Shown here in pieces: positions 17,690-26,885 of a stretch of 64,000 nucleotides of DNA. This stretch comes from Marinobacter flavimaris (GTDB taxonomy: Bacteria > Pseudomonadota > Gammaproteobacteria > Pseudomonadales > Oleiphilaceae). Each line of letters starts with the position of its first letter. The first letter of the stretch is position 1. The stretch is from NCBI RefSeq assembly GCF_002933295.1, contig NZ_PSSW01000014.1, positions 1 to 64,000 of the forward strand. The letters are read 5' to 3'. The position numbers and the translations under genes are program-made. Under the pieces are notes generated by a model. That model ran no database searches and had not been told where the DNA came from. It saw nothing but the letters and a program-made list of their open reading frames with translations.

Positions 17690-17910
17690 GACAACGATAA
17701 CCAACCTGATTGAGGTATTCCGGACGCAGTGTTCCGCTGCCCAGCGCACGCCATTAAACACCACTGGATAAAACGCGTTCACCTCTTTTCAGTGTCTTCC
17801 GGAGGATTAGGCAATAAACCAGCAGAATCGCTATAAGACGGCGGCAGGGAGAGGTGCTCCAATGGTCTTGCGATAGAAAATTCCACTGAAGCGACAGAGG
17901 AAAAAGCGTC

Positions 17911-18351
17911 ATGCCGAACAAACCGTTCCCGGAATCTCAGACTCACTACACCGAAGAATCACGGAATTCATTTACCGGCCCCGCCGAGTTCTTCACCGGT
18001 GATGTCCAGGTGGATGTGATGTTTCCCAATAACGACACGGCCCACTATTCCGGAGCCTTTGTCACCTTCTCGCCGGGCGCGCGAACCGCCTGGCATGAGC
18101 ACCCCGCTGGCCAGCACATGGTTGTGACCCAGGGCACCGCACTGACCGCAACACGAGATGGGACAGTGATCAAGTTCAAGGAAGGCGAGGCGGTTTGGTG
18201 CCCACCCGACCTGGACCACTGGCACGGCGCCACACCGGACGCGCCGATGAAACACTTCGTCGTGACAGGCGATAAAGACGGCGAAAATGTTTCCTGGAAA
18301 GAAAAGGTCAGCGAGGAGGAGTACCAGCAAGCCGTTGCCAAAACCCAATAA
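17911..18351 (+). CDS. Cytoplasmic cupin-domain protein, paralogue of the gene at 10532
   Basis: The 146-residue protein shares most of its cupin core with the exported one at 10532 (FTGDVQVDVMFPNNDTAHYSGAFVTFSPGART, WHEHPAGQH, EGEAVWCPPDLDHWHGATPDAPM, WKEKVSEEEY). It lacks a signal peptide, so the two copies would act in different compartments. The ATG follows GAGGAAAAAGC. A convergent aldo/keto reductase gene lies beyond the shared terminator. Function is unknown beyond metal-binding cupin. Confidence 0.82.
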   Translation: MPNKPFPESQTHYTEESRNSFTGPAEFFTGDVQVDVMFPNNDTAHYSGAFVTFSPGARTAWHEHPAGQHMVVTQGTALTATRDGTVIKFKEGEAVWCPPDLDHWHGATPDAPMKHFVVTGDKDGENVSWKEKVSEEEYQQAVAKTQ

Positions 18352-18389
18352 AAAGAAGCCCCTCGTTTGACCGGGGGGCTTCTTCTTTT
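18352..18389. terminator. Bidirectional terminator between cupin and aldo/keto reductase
   Basis: AAAGAAGCCCCTC and GGGGGGCTTCTTCTTTT form a long stem around GTTTGACC. There is an A-run on the left and a T-run on the right, so it can stop transcription from both convergent genes. Confidence 0.88.
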
Positions 18390-18408
18390 GAATCAGCCAG
18401 GATTCGTC

Positions 18409-19263
18409 TTATTGAAAGACCGGGAACTGGCTTGCCTCTCCGTAGTCCTTGATCGGCTCCAGGGCACTCAGCGCGTCCATGTCGGCCTGTGCGATCTCGA
18501 AATCCACCGCGGCGTTGTTCGCCATGTGGTCCGGGTTGGCGGTTTTGGGCAACGGCAAGAGGCCCAGTTGCAGGTCGTAGCGAATACACAGCTGCGGCAC
18601 GGAGACGTTGTACTTCTCCGCCATTTTGATAATCGCTTCGTTCTTGAACAGCTCTCCATGACCGACCGGGGAATAGGCCTCAACCAGCATGCCTTTATTG
18701 CGTGAGTAATCGATCAGGGCACCCGGCACATTGGTGACATGCGCCAGGATCTGATGAACCATGGGCGCCACGCTGCAGGTTTCGAGAATGGTATCGATGT
18801 CCCGTTCCTGAAAATTCGACAGACCGATGGCCTTCAGCTTTCCGGCCTTGTAGGCGTCTTCCAGGGCACGCCAGGCTTCCTGATTGCCCTCAGGGAAACG
18901 GTCCTCGGATCCGAAGTGATCCCAGGGCTGCGGGCTGTGGATGATCATCAGATCGAGGTACTCGAAACCCATTTTCTCGAGCGATTCCTCAATCGCAGCG
19001 GTGGCCTCGTCATAGGTCTTGTGACGGGCTGCCAGTTTGCTCGTGACAAACAATTGCTCACGCTCCAGAGAACTGGCGCGCACACCGTCCGCCACCTCGG
19101 CTTCGTTACCGTAATCCTGGGCCGTGTCGATGTGCCTGTAGCCAAGCTCGATGGCTTTTTTGACGGCATTTGTGGCGGATTCGCCCTCGATCATCCAGGT
19201 TCCGAGGGCAAGCTTCGGAATCGCAATACCGTTCGCCAGTGTGTAAGTCTCTTTGAGAATCAT
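18409..19263 (-). CDS. Aldo/keto reductase
   Basis: The 284-residue (beta/alpha)8-barrel NADPH-dependent carbonyl reductase has the full catalytic set: D and Y in HIDTAQDYGNE, K in VTSKLAARHK and H in MIIHSPQPW. The cofactor-binding end includes LPLPKTANPDHMANN, close to the usual IPKS motif but with LPKT. It resembles 2,5-diketogluconate reductase-like AKRs. It is divergent from no gene but shares a terminator with the cupin at 17911. It probably reduces an aldehyde or keto compound in the same pathway; the substrate is not known. Confidence 0.88.
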   Translation of the reverse strand: MILKETYTLANGIAIPKLALGTWMIEGESATNAVKKAIELGYRHIDTAQDYGNEAEVADGVRASSLEREQLFVTSKLAARHKTYDEATAAIEESLEKMGFEYLDLMIIHSPQPWDHFGSEDRFPEGNQEAWRALEDAYKAGKLKAIGLSNFQERDIDTILETCSVAPMVHQILAHVTNVPGALIDYSRNKGMLVEAYSPVGHGELFKNEAIIKMAEKYNVSVPQLCIRYDLQLGLLPLPKTANPDHMANNAAVDFEIAQADMDALSALEPIKDYGEASQFPVFQ

Positions 19264-19460
19264 AGTGATCGCTCTCCTGTATTTAGCCTTGATTTTCCGA
19301 ACGTTATGGAGCGAGTTTCGGAAATGAGGCGTTCAGGGATGGGACCATGGCCTCATAGGTCAGAGTTTGCTCGGAAAGCGTCGGTGTTTGAATACACGAT
19401 TCGGTCGGTTGATTGCCTAAAACTCCAGCTCCGCCGCTTGCCGGGTCAGAGCTGTGGTTG

Positions 19461-20363
19461 TCACCGGGAACTGACCGAGAACGCCTCCACCAGGAAATCA
19501 ATCATTGCGCGGACCTTGGCCGGGAGCCGTCGATCGGGCGGAAACAGTACGTGCAGGCCGCCAAGCTCCACCACCGGAACATCCAGTACCAGTTCCACGA
19601 GGGTTCCATCGCGCAGCGCGTCGGCGACAATAAAGTCGGGCTGGTAGATCACGCCCTGACCGCCAACGGCGGCGGCCAGCAGTGCATCGCCGTTATTCGC
19701 CTTGAGCGGCCCCTGAATCGGCACTTTTACCTCACCGTTGCGGCCAAACGACCAGGTTCCATCGCCCTGCTGGGAAGACAACGAATAACTGAGGCACTGG
19801 TGACTACTCAGTTCAGAGACTTTGCGAGGGGTACCACAGCGCTCCAGATAATCTGGCGCGGCACAGACCCGCATCGGGTAGTCTCCCAAATGCCTTACTT
19901 TCAGATCACTGTCGGCCAGGTGCCCGATGCGAATCGCGAGATCCCATCCCTCTGCAATCAGATCCTGCTGTGCATCACTCAAACCGAGTTCTATGTGAAC
20001 GTGCGGATAGCGGCGACTGAATGCCGGCAACAGGGGGGCGATGTAGTGAGTGCCAAAAGACAGGGGCACGTTCATCCGTAGCAGGCCAACGGCCTGATTA
20101 CCCTGGGCCGCCAGCTGCGACTCGGACTCTTCAAGATCCAGGAGGATTCTCTGGCAGGTGGCGAGGTAGTCCAGCCCAGCATTGGTCAGCGTCAGGCGAC
20201 GGGTGGTGCGATGACACAGGCGCACGCCCAGCCGTTGCTCAAGTGCGTCCAGATGCTTGGTGGCCATCGCCGGCGAGATCCCCAGATCACGGCCGGCTGC
20301 AGAGAGACTACCCAGCGTTGCGGCCTGAACAAACACTCGCATGCCGGTAAAACGGTCCAACAT
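19461..20363 (-). CDS. LysR-family transcriptional regulator
   Basis: A 300-residue LysR protein with the N-terminal winged HTH (MRVFVQAATLGSLSAAGRDLGISPAMATKHLDALEQRLGV) and a C-terminal effector-binding domain of the CrgA/DsdC-like type. It is divergent from the dioxygenase gene at 20484 across 120 bp. That gap contains an AT-rich stretch (about 20364-20400) likely to hold both promoters. It probably controls the dioxygenase-SDR-cytochrome b561 unit, or the aldo/keto reductase behind it. Confidence 0.9.
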   Translation of the reverse strand: MLDRFTGMRVFVQAATLGSLSAAGRDLGISPAMATKHLDALEQRLGVRLCHRTTRRLTLTNAGLDYLATCQRILLDLEESESQLAAQGNQAVGLLRMNVPLSFGTHYIAPLLPAFSRRYPHVHIELGLSDAQQDLIAEGWDLAIRIGHLADSDLKVRHLGDYPMRVCAAPDYLERCGTPRKVSELSSHQCLSYSLSSQQGDGTWSFGRNGEVKVPIQGPLKANNGDALLAAAVGGQGVIYQPDFIVADALRDGTLVELVLDVPVVELGGLHVLFPPDRRLPAKVRAMIDFLVEAFSVSSR

Positions 20364-20483
20364 TATTTTTAACTCTCAGTTAAAACTGATCCTAAAGTTA
20401 ACATGTTCTCTTTCTGAAGGTGAATAGTTATCGTTGCTCGGCAACGCTGTTTCCACAGACTGCGGTCAGGAGAGGTAGTTCCG

Positions 20484-21293
20484 ATGCACCAGAAAGCGAC
20501 ACAGCCAGTACTCTTTATTCCTCACGGAGCGGGGCCCTGCTTTTTCATAGACTGGAACCCGCCGACCACCTGGAATGGCATGGCTGAGTTTCTGGCCAGC
20601 GTAAGCACTTCATTGCCGGAACCACCCAGGGCCATTCTGATGGTATCCGCCCACTGGCTTGCCCCCGAGTTCACGGTGACGTCGGGCCAGCAGCCGGATC
20701 TGATTTACGACTACTACGGTTTTCCCGAACACACATACCAGCTCAGTTATCCAGCAGAGGGCATGCCTTCATTGGCCAGTGAGGTTGTCTCAAGGCTCAA
20801 GGCTGCCGGCATTGAAGCCCATGAAGACGCCCAGCGCGGGTTTGACCACGGTATGTTTATTCCCCTGAAGCTGATGTTTCCGGAGGCCGACATCCCGGTG
20901 GTCCAACTGTCGCTGAAGGCGGATATGGACCCGGTTTCTCACCTTGAAGCGGGCGAGGCCCTGGCTGGTCTTCGCGAGGACGGCGTGCTGATCATCGGCA
21001 GCGGCATGAGTTTCCACAACATGCGAGGGTATGGCGATGCCCGCTACACCCAACCATCGGAAACGTTCAACGAGTGGCTGGTCAATGCCGTCCACGACAC
21101 ACCCGCTGAACGAAAACGGGCGTTGGGCAGCTGGACCACGGCACCCCACGCCCGGGATTGCCATCCACCACGCGCAGAAGAACACCTGATACCACTGATG
21201 GTAGCGGCAGGTGCCGCAGGCGCGGACCAGGGGCGCACCGTCTACACCGAAAACGTTCTGAAAACCCGGCTTTCGGGATTCCGTTTCGGATGA
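20484..21293 (+). CDS. Class III (LigB-type) extradiol ring-cleavage dioxygenase, YgiD/DODA-like
   Basis: The 269-residue product matches 4,5-DOPA extradiol dioxygenase-like proteins: the metal ligands sit in FIPHGAGP and VSAHW, and the second-half signature in GFDHGMFIPLKLMFPEADIPVVQLSL and GSGMSFHNM. These enzymes use a divalent metal to open catechol rings; many bacterial members have unknown substrates. It starts the plus-strand unit dioxygenase-SDR-cytochrome b561, with gaps of 44 and 54 bp, and is divergent from a LysR regulator. Confidence 0.88.
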   Translation: MHQKATQPVLFIPHGAGPCFFIDWNPPTTWNGMAEFLASVSTSLPEPPRAILMVSAHWLAPEFTVTSGQQPDLIYDYYGFPEHTYQLSYPAEGMPSLASEVVSRLKAAGIEAHEDAQRGFDHGMFIPLKLMFPEADIPVVQLSLKADMDPVSHLEAGEALAGLREDGVLIIGSGMSFHNMRGYGDARYTQPSETFNEWLVNAVHDTPAERKRALGSWTTAPHARDCHPPRAEEHLIPLMVAAGAAGADQGRTVYTENVLKTRLSGFRFG

Positions 21294-21337
21294 CGATGGC
21301 GTGAAAGCAAATTCAAAAAACCTTCAGGAGATTCCAG

Positions 21338-22132
21338 ATGCAGATTGATCTCAGCGGCAAAACCGCACTGGTAACGGGTTCAACCGCCGGTATCGGGCTG
21401 GCCATTGCCAGCGGCCTGGCAAACGCCGGCGCACAGGTCACGATCACAGGCCGTCGTCAGGACAAACTGGACAACGCCCTCGCGAGTATCGAACAGACCT
21501 CCGGACGCACCGATATCCGGGGGATCGTGGCCGACCCCGGCACGGCCGAGGGTTGCCAGGCCCTGACTGGGGCCTGTCCGGACGTCGATATTCTCGTCAA
21601 TAATCTGGGTATCTACGGCGCACAGCCGTTCTTCGATATTGCGGACGACGACTGGGACCACATACTTGAGGTCAATGTCATGAGTGCTGTCCGGCTCGCC
21701 AGGCACTACGCCCGTGGGATGGCGGACCGGGGTTGGGGCAGGATCCAGTTTATTTCCAGCGAGTCAGCCCTGAACATCCCGTCTGAAATGGTTCACTACG
21801 GCGTCAGCAAGGCCGCCCTGCAGGGGCTTTCCCGCGGCCTGGCGAAGGTACTCGCGGGCACAGGCGTCACAGTAAACACGATCCTGCCGGGCCCTACCCG
21901 CACCGAGGGCGCCGTAGCCATGCTTCAGGAGATGGCTTCCGAACGGGGCGTATCGATGGCAGAGATGGAAACGCTCTTCCTTGAAGAAAACCGACCCTCA
22001 ACGCTGATCAAGCGGTTCGCTGATCCCGTGGAAGTAGCCAGCCTGTGTGTTTACGCGGCCTCCCCCCAGGCCAGTGCTACCACCGGTTCAGCCCTGCGAG
22101 TGGAAGGCGGCATTGTTGAAAGCATCGCCTGA
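21338..22132 (+). CDS. Short-chain dehydrogenase/reductase
   Basis: A 264-residue classical SDR with the nucleotide-binding motif TGSTAGIG, the NNLG (usually NNAG) structural motif, and the catalytic Ser-Tyr-Lys set in FISSESAL and YGVSK. The second gene of the dioxygenase unit, with AGGAG upstream of the ATG. The substrate is not predictable; the setting suggests an aromatic or quinone-related alcohol or ketone. Confidence 0.88.
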   Translation: MQIDLSGKTALVTGSTAGIGLAIASGLANAGAQVTITGRRQDKLDNALASIEQTSGRTDIRGIVADPGTAEGCQALTGACPDVDILVNNLGIYGAQPFFDIADDDWDHILEVNVMSAVRLARHYARGMADRGWGRIQFISSESALNIPSEMVHYGVSKAALQGLSRGLAKVLAGTGVTVNTILPGPTRTEGAVAMLQEMASERGVSMAEMETLFLEENRPSTLIKRFADPVEVASLCVYAASPQASATTGSALRVEGGIVESIA

Positions 22133-22186
22133 AACAGGGCGCTGCATCGATTACCAAAAACCGAAACCAGAGGACATCCCTTTACC

Positions 22187-22705
22187 ATGAAAGACTCCAG
22201 GGAAAGTTACGGAACACTCAGCAAAAGCCTGCACTGGCTGATGGCCGTCTTGATCGGCTGGCAGTTTCTGAAGTTTGGCGACCGGGTTGCCGACGGCGAG
22301 CACTGGGTTGGCGAAACCCTGGTGCCCTGGCATGTGTCGATCGGAACACTATTGCTCGCATTAATCGTGCTGCGCATGATTTGGGCTTTCAGTCAGCGCG
22401 GCCAACGGCCCCAACATGAGGATCCGCAGGGACGCCTGGTGAAAATCGGTCATGGTTTGCTCTATGCGGCCATGCTGTTGCTGCCCGTCACCGGAATTCT
22501 GATTCTGCTGGGCGGCGGTTATGGTCTGAACGTCTTTGGCATGCAACTGATTGAAAAGGGTGACAAGATTGCCTGGGCATCGACCATTGGCGGCATCCAT
22601 TCCACCCTAGCCTGGGCTCTGGCGGCTCTGGTGATTGGTCATATCGGTATGGCGCTGTTCCACCAGCATGTGAAAGGCGATGGCACCCTGAGCCGGATGG
22701 TCTGA
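22187..22705 (+). CDS. Cytochrome b561 family membrane protein
   Basis: A 172-residue protein with four predicted membrane helices and the His ligands expected for two b hemes: H in KSLHWLMAVLIGW, H in VPWHVSIGT, H in IGHGLLYAAML and H in VIGHIGMALFHQHV. It moves electrons between quinone and a periplasmic or membrane partner; bacterial members include the superoxide oxidase CybB. It is last in the unit, followed by a strong hairpin. The redox genes around it fit an oxidative-stress or quinone role. Confidence 0.88.
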   Translation: MKDSRESYGTLSKSLHWLMAVLIGWQFLKFGDRVADGEHWVGETLVPWHVSIGTLLLALIVLRMIWAFSQRGQRPQHEDPQGRLVKIGHGLLYAAMLLLPVTGILILLGGGYGLNVFGMQLIEKGDKIAWASTIGGIHSTLAWALAALVIGHIGMALFHQHVKGDGTLSRMV

Positions 22706-22714
22706 TTGAACCGA

Positions 22715-22750
22715 GAGTTGCAGCACCTCGCTCGGCGGGTGCTGCAACTC
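22715..22750. terminator. Strong hairpin after cytochrome b561
   Basis: GAGTTGCAGCACC (22715-22727) pairs perfectly with GGTGCTGCAACTC (22738-22750), a 13-bp stem. It stands between convergent genes. There is no T-run after it, so it may need Rho or act as an mRNA stabiliser. Confidence 0.75.
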
Positions 22751-22793
22751 CGCAGCGCACCCAATTCGGCATGTGCGCCCGCGGCCGAAGCCA

Positions 22794-25670
22794 TTATGTG
22801 CTGCTCTTGATCAGGTCGATAAAACTCTCCGGTTTGCCCAGAGCAAAGCCTTGACCGTAGTCGACCCCAATCTCCCTGAGTTTTGAAATAATCGCATCAC
22901 TTTCCACAAACTCGGCTACGGTTGTCATACCCATCAGTTGCCCGAGATCGTTGATCGATTTCACCATTGCATAATCGAAGGAATCTTCAGCGATGTCTTT
23001 TACAAACATTCCGTCTATTTTCAGGTAATCCACCGGCAGATTCTTCAGATAGCCGAAAGAAGAAATGCCGCTCCCAAAATCGTCCAGCGCAAAGCTGAAT
23101 CCCAGACTCCTCAACGAATTGATGAACTTCACCGCGCTTTTGAGGTTTGAGATCACCACCGTTTCGGTCACTTCGAAACACACCTTGTCAGGCGCAAGAG
23201 AACCACTGCGCACCAGCTCGAGAATGTACTCCAGGAAATGAAAGTCACCAAGGGAGGCACCGGAAAGGTTGATGGCGACCAGATCAACCGATTGGAAGAA
23301 TTCCCTGTAACGAACAAAGAGATCGGCAACTTCAGTGACGACCCAATGGTCAATTCTGCCAATAATATCGTAGCGCTCTGCCGCTGGTAAAAACGCGCCC
23401 GGGGGGTAGATTTGACCGTCTTCCCCGCGAAGCCTGATCAGGATCTCGTAGTGCCCCGCACCCGGCTTTTTGAACGACTGAATGGGCTGGGCAAACAGAA
23501 TAAACCGGTTATCCGTCAACGCCGCTTCGATCTTCGAGATCCACTCGATCTGGCCTTTCCTGAGATTGATCTCGGCATCATCCTCTTTGAACACATGGAT
23601 GCGATTTCGGCCTTGTTCTTTGGCGGTGTAACAGGCGATGTCCGCCTGCTTGAGGAGAGTTGTCAGATTTCCGGTAGCCGCGTTGATCTCGACAAGGCCG
23701 ATACTCGCCCCGATACGAAAAACGCCGGACTCCCAGACAAACTGGTAATCGGCGATCTGGCTCAATACGCTCTGCGCGACTCTGAAGGCCTGCTCTAAAC
23801 TGCAGTCCTCCAACAAAATCGCGAACTCGTCGCCCCCAAGGCGGGCCAGCGTATCGTTTTTCCGAACCAGCGTGTCCAGCTCAATGGCCAACTGCCGAAG
23901 CAGCTCATCACCCGCAGTGTGTCCGCAGGTATCGTTGATAACCTTGAATTGATCCAGGTCCAGGAAACAGAGCGCGTGTTGTCTTTGCGAACCTTCTACG
24001 TCCGTCATCAACTGATTGGCCCGCAATTCAAACTCACTCCGATTGATCAGGCCCGTCAGGCTATCGTGACTGGCGCTGTAGGCAAGTTTGTAATCGAGCA
24101 GCTTTTTATCCGTAACATCGGCAGTAACCACAATCCAGACCGGGCCATGGGTGGGATGATCAAACCCCGAGAGACTCGTGGAATACCATACGTTTTCACC
24201 TTGTTCGTTTGACCGGCTCCACTCTCGCCTCCAGACCTTCTTGTTGGCGACTGACTGGACCACTTCCTTGATGGTGTCCGAGTCGAGCTGTATACCGAAG
24301 CAATCCAGTTCAGTCAGTTTTTTTCCGACCACGCTGTCTTGATGACAACGAAACATTTTTTCAAAGGTCGGATTCACATAAACAATTTTTTGGGAGTCGC
24401 TGACAACCAGACAAACGCCCTCAATCATGTTTGAAGTGATCTGGCTTTGCGTTAACAGGAGGGATTCTTTTTCCTTCTTTTCGGTCACGTCTGAAACCAT
24501 CGAGGCGATTCCCAAGACGCGGCCCTCTTTATCCACCAGCGTGGTATTAAACCATTCACAAACAATAACTTTTCCGTCTTTGGTCCTGTTCTGGTTTATC
24601 GATGATTCACCGCCTGTTCGGTGCAGGAGTGAATGGAACAGGTTGAAAACATGGCCTTTGACCTCCTCTGGCACAATGGATTCCCACGAGGACAGACCAA
24701 TCATCTCGGACTCGGAATAGCCGAAAATTGAGGTCGCGGCGGGGTTCCAACTGGTACAGATCAGGTTGGGATCCCAGGTAATACATCCCAGAGGGGTATT
24801 CTCAACGTGCGAGGAAAGCAGGGCTTCGCTCCTGGTGAGTTGATTTTCCGCTTCTTTCCTCGCCGTGATGTCCACAAAGCTGATAATGGCCTTTCCCTGA
24901 ACGGAATCGTCAGGATTCTGGGTTTCCAGGTAATGAGTCGTCACAGAGGCCCAGATCGGCTTGTCACGGTCGGGCCTCAAGACCCCGACGACATAATCAA
25001 ACAGGTTCGCTGACGACGACAACGCCACGTTAACGGGGTACCTGGACAAAGGCAGTGGGTTCAATTGCTCGTCGATGAATTGCCAGGCGGGATCAATTGC
25101 CTTCTTTCCGGCCATTTGCTCCTGTGTCAGGCCAAGGATGTCAGTTGCAGCGCGGTTGCTGTAAAGGATGCTGGTATCCTCTGCATGCAAAACGATACCA
25201 ATCTGCAGGCTGTCCAGAGTCGAACTGTACTCTTGCCGTTCCTCTGAAATTCTCTTCTTGCTCTCGGCAAGCTGTTTCAGCGCGGACGTCTGCTCATGAA
25301 TGTCATGACAGGAGCCGATATAGCCCACGAACTCGCCCGTCGGCTCAAAGTATGGAGCACCTTCATCCCGAATCCAGCGATAAACACCGTCCGCACGGAG
25401 CAATCTGTAATCCATCGAAAAGGACTGTCTTTGATCAAAGGCTTGCCCAAAGATTTCCCGGCAACGGCCATAGTCATCCGGGTGAACTCCCTTGCTCCAG
25501 CCGAAACCGGCTTCATCATTCAGACGCTTGCCCGTGAATGTCAGCCACGACTCGTTGAAATAAACGCACTCTTTGTTGGCATCCGAAATCCAGATCATGA
25601 CGGAAGCTGAGTGGGTCAGCATTCTGCCGACCAGAATGCTTTGCTCCGGACTGAGTGGGCCAGAAATCAT
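22794..25670 (-). CDS. PAS-GGDEF-EAL cyclic-di-GMP signalling protein
   Basis: A protein of about 958 residues with at least four PAS/PAC sensor domains in the first 540 residues, then a GGDEF domain with an intact active site (RLGGDEFAIL) and an EAL domain. The EAL signature reads EILIR, a common active variant that keeps the Glu, and the DDFGSG metal loop is present. No membrane segments or signal peptide are seen, so it senses something in the cytoplasm. Diguanylate cyclase, phosphodiesterase or both are possible. I use the ATG at 25670; a GTG at 25685 is an alternative. It stands alone between convergent and tandem neighbours. Confidence 0.9.
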   Translation of the reverse strand: MISGPLSPEQSILVGRMLTHSASVMIWISDANKECVYFNESWLTFTGKRLNDEAGFGWSKGVHPDDYGRCREIFGQAFDQRQSFSMDYRLLRADGVYRWIRDEGAPYFEPTGEFVGYIGSCHDIHEQTSALKQLAESKKRISEERQEYSSTLDSLQIGIVLHAEDTSILYSNRAATDILGLTQEQMAGKKAIDPAWQFIDEQLNPLPLSRYPVNVALSSSANLFDYVVGVLRPDRDKPIWASVTTHYLETQNPDDSVQGKAIISFVDITARKEAENQLTRSEALLSSHVENTPLGCITWDPNLICTSWNPAATSIFGYSESEMIGLSSWESIVPEEVKGHVFNLFHSLLHRTGGESSINQNRTKDGKVIVCEWFNTTLVDKEGRVLGIASMVSDVTEKKEKESLLLTQSQITSNMIEGVCLVVSDSQKIVYVNPTFEKMFRCHQDSVVGKKLTELDCFGIQLDSDTIKEVVQSVANKKVWRREWSRSNEQGENVWYSTSLSGFDHPTHGPVWIVVTADVTDKKLLDYKLAYSASHDSLTGLINRSEFELRANQLMTDVEGSQRQHALCFLDLDQFKVINDTCGHTAGDELLRQLAIELDTLVRKNDTLARLGGDEFAILLEDCSLEQAFRVAQSVLSQIADYQFVWESGVFRIGASIGLVEINAATGNLTTLLKQADIACYTAKEQGRNRIHVFKEDDAEINLRKGQIEWISKIEAALTDNRFILFAQPIQSFKKPGAGHYEILIRLRGEDGQIYPPGAFLPAAERYDIIGRIDHWVVTEVADLFVRYREFFQSVDLVAINLSGASLGDFHFLEYILELVRSGSLAPDKVCFEVTETVVISNLKSAVKFINSLRSLGFSFALDDFGSGISSFGYLKNLPVDYLKIDGMFVKDIAEDSFDYAMVKSINDLGQLMGMTTVAEFVESDAIISKLREIGVDYGQGFALGKPESFIDLIKSST

Positions 25671-25863
25671 GGCGGGAGAAGACACTTTTCAGAAGAGAAG
25701 CGATTGATGCCCATAGCGAACCAGCCATCAGAATGGTAGGACTGTTCATTCACCATAGACGTTGGAACGGTATCTGCAACTCGTGGCCTCTTGATGCGGA
25801 ACCCTGACCGGGGGACCGACTGTGCCCGAACCCGGTCATCAGTCGATGAAGAAAGGGGGCGAC

Positions 25864-26733
25864 CTACACCAGTGAGTCGGCAAAAAAATCGAGGAGCAGT
25901 CGCACTTTCGGTGATACATGGCGATTGTGAGGATACACCGCCCAGATACCGTCATCGTCTTCCTGGTAGTGAGTCAGCACCGGGATCAGCCGCCTCGAGT
26001 CCACTGCAGCCTGAACGTAATAATCCGGCAACTGAACAATACCAATGCCCTTGAGGGCGGCATCGAGCAGAGCCCTGCCGCTGTCACAGCGAATATTTCC
26101 TTTGACCCGGACATTTCGGGGCTGCCCTGCTTCCTGGAAGCGCCAGTAATCGAGGTTGCCCAGCAGACAGTTATGATTCGCCAACTCGGAGAGCGAGTGC
26201 GGCGTGCCATGCGTCGCAAGGTAATCGGGCGACGCACACACGTACAGGGTTCGGGATGCAAGCCGCCGCGCCATCAGAGTGGAGTCCTCCAGCTTACCCA
26301 TGCGCACCGCAAGATCGTAGCCTTCAGCCACCAGGTCCAGGGTCTGATTGGTAAGATGCATCTCCACATCAAGTTCGGGGTAACGCACAACAAAGTCATT
26401 GACCAGTGGCGCAATCGACTTTTCTCCATAGGTCACCGGCGCCGTGAGTCGCAGCCTGCCTCGGGGGATCAGCTGCATATTGGTGATGGAACGCTCCGCC
26501 TGCTCAAGGGCATCAAGCACCTGGCGACAGTGCTGGTAATACAGCTGCCCGGCCTCGGTGGCAGACACGCGACGTGTGGTTCGATAAAACAGGCGAGTTG
26601 ATAAGCGGGCCTCCAGGGCACTGACCTGTCGGCTCACTTGTGCGGTCGAGACGCCCAGTTGCTTCGCGGCACGGGTGAAGCTCCCGGTTTCGGCTACCGC
26701 CACGAATTCATCTACCCCTTCCCAGCGATGCAT
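25864..26733 (-). CDS. LysR-family transcriptional regulator
   Basis: A 289-residue LysR protein (HTH in FVAVAETGSFTRAAKQLGVSTAQVSRQVSALEARL, then an effector domain). It is divergent from the formaldehyde-detoxification genes at 26886. The LysR binding signature and promoters must lie in the 152-bp AT-rich gap (26734-26885). This divergent LysR-adhC-fghA layout is common in pseudomonads and Marinobacter and suggests control of glutathione-dependent formaldehyde oxidation. Confidence 0.9.
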   Translation of the reverse strand: MHRWEGVDEFVAVAETGSFTRAAKQLGVSTAQVSRQVSALEARLSTRLFYRTTRRVSATEAGQLYYQHCRQVLDALEQAERSITNMQLIPRGRLRLTAPVTYGEKSIAPLVNDFVVRYPELDVEMHLTNQTLDLVAEGYDLAVRMGKLEDSTLMARRLASRTLYVCASPDYLATHGTPHSLSELANHNCLLGNLDYWRFQEAGQPRNVRVKGNIRCDSGRALLDAALKGIGIVQLPDYYVQAAVDSRRLIPVLTHYQEDDDGIWAVYPHNRHVSPKVRLLLDFFADSLV

Positions 26734-26885
26734 GACTGTCCCCGTTCATGGTGTGCCATCTTGATTATTGCACACCAGTAAAAGTTATTTACTGAGAGCG
26801 GTCATTATCAATCAGATCACTATAAATACAATGGGCACTTCGATCGGGCGGCGCCCGCCCTTCCTGTATACCGATGGAGAACACT

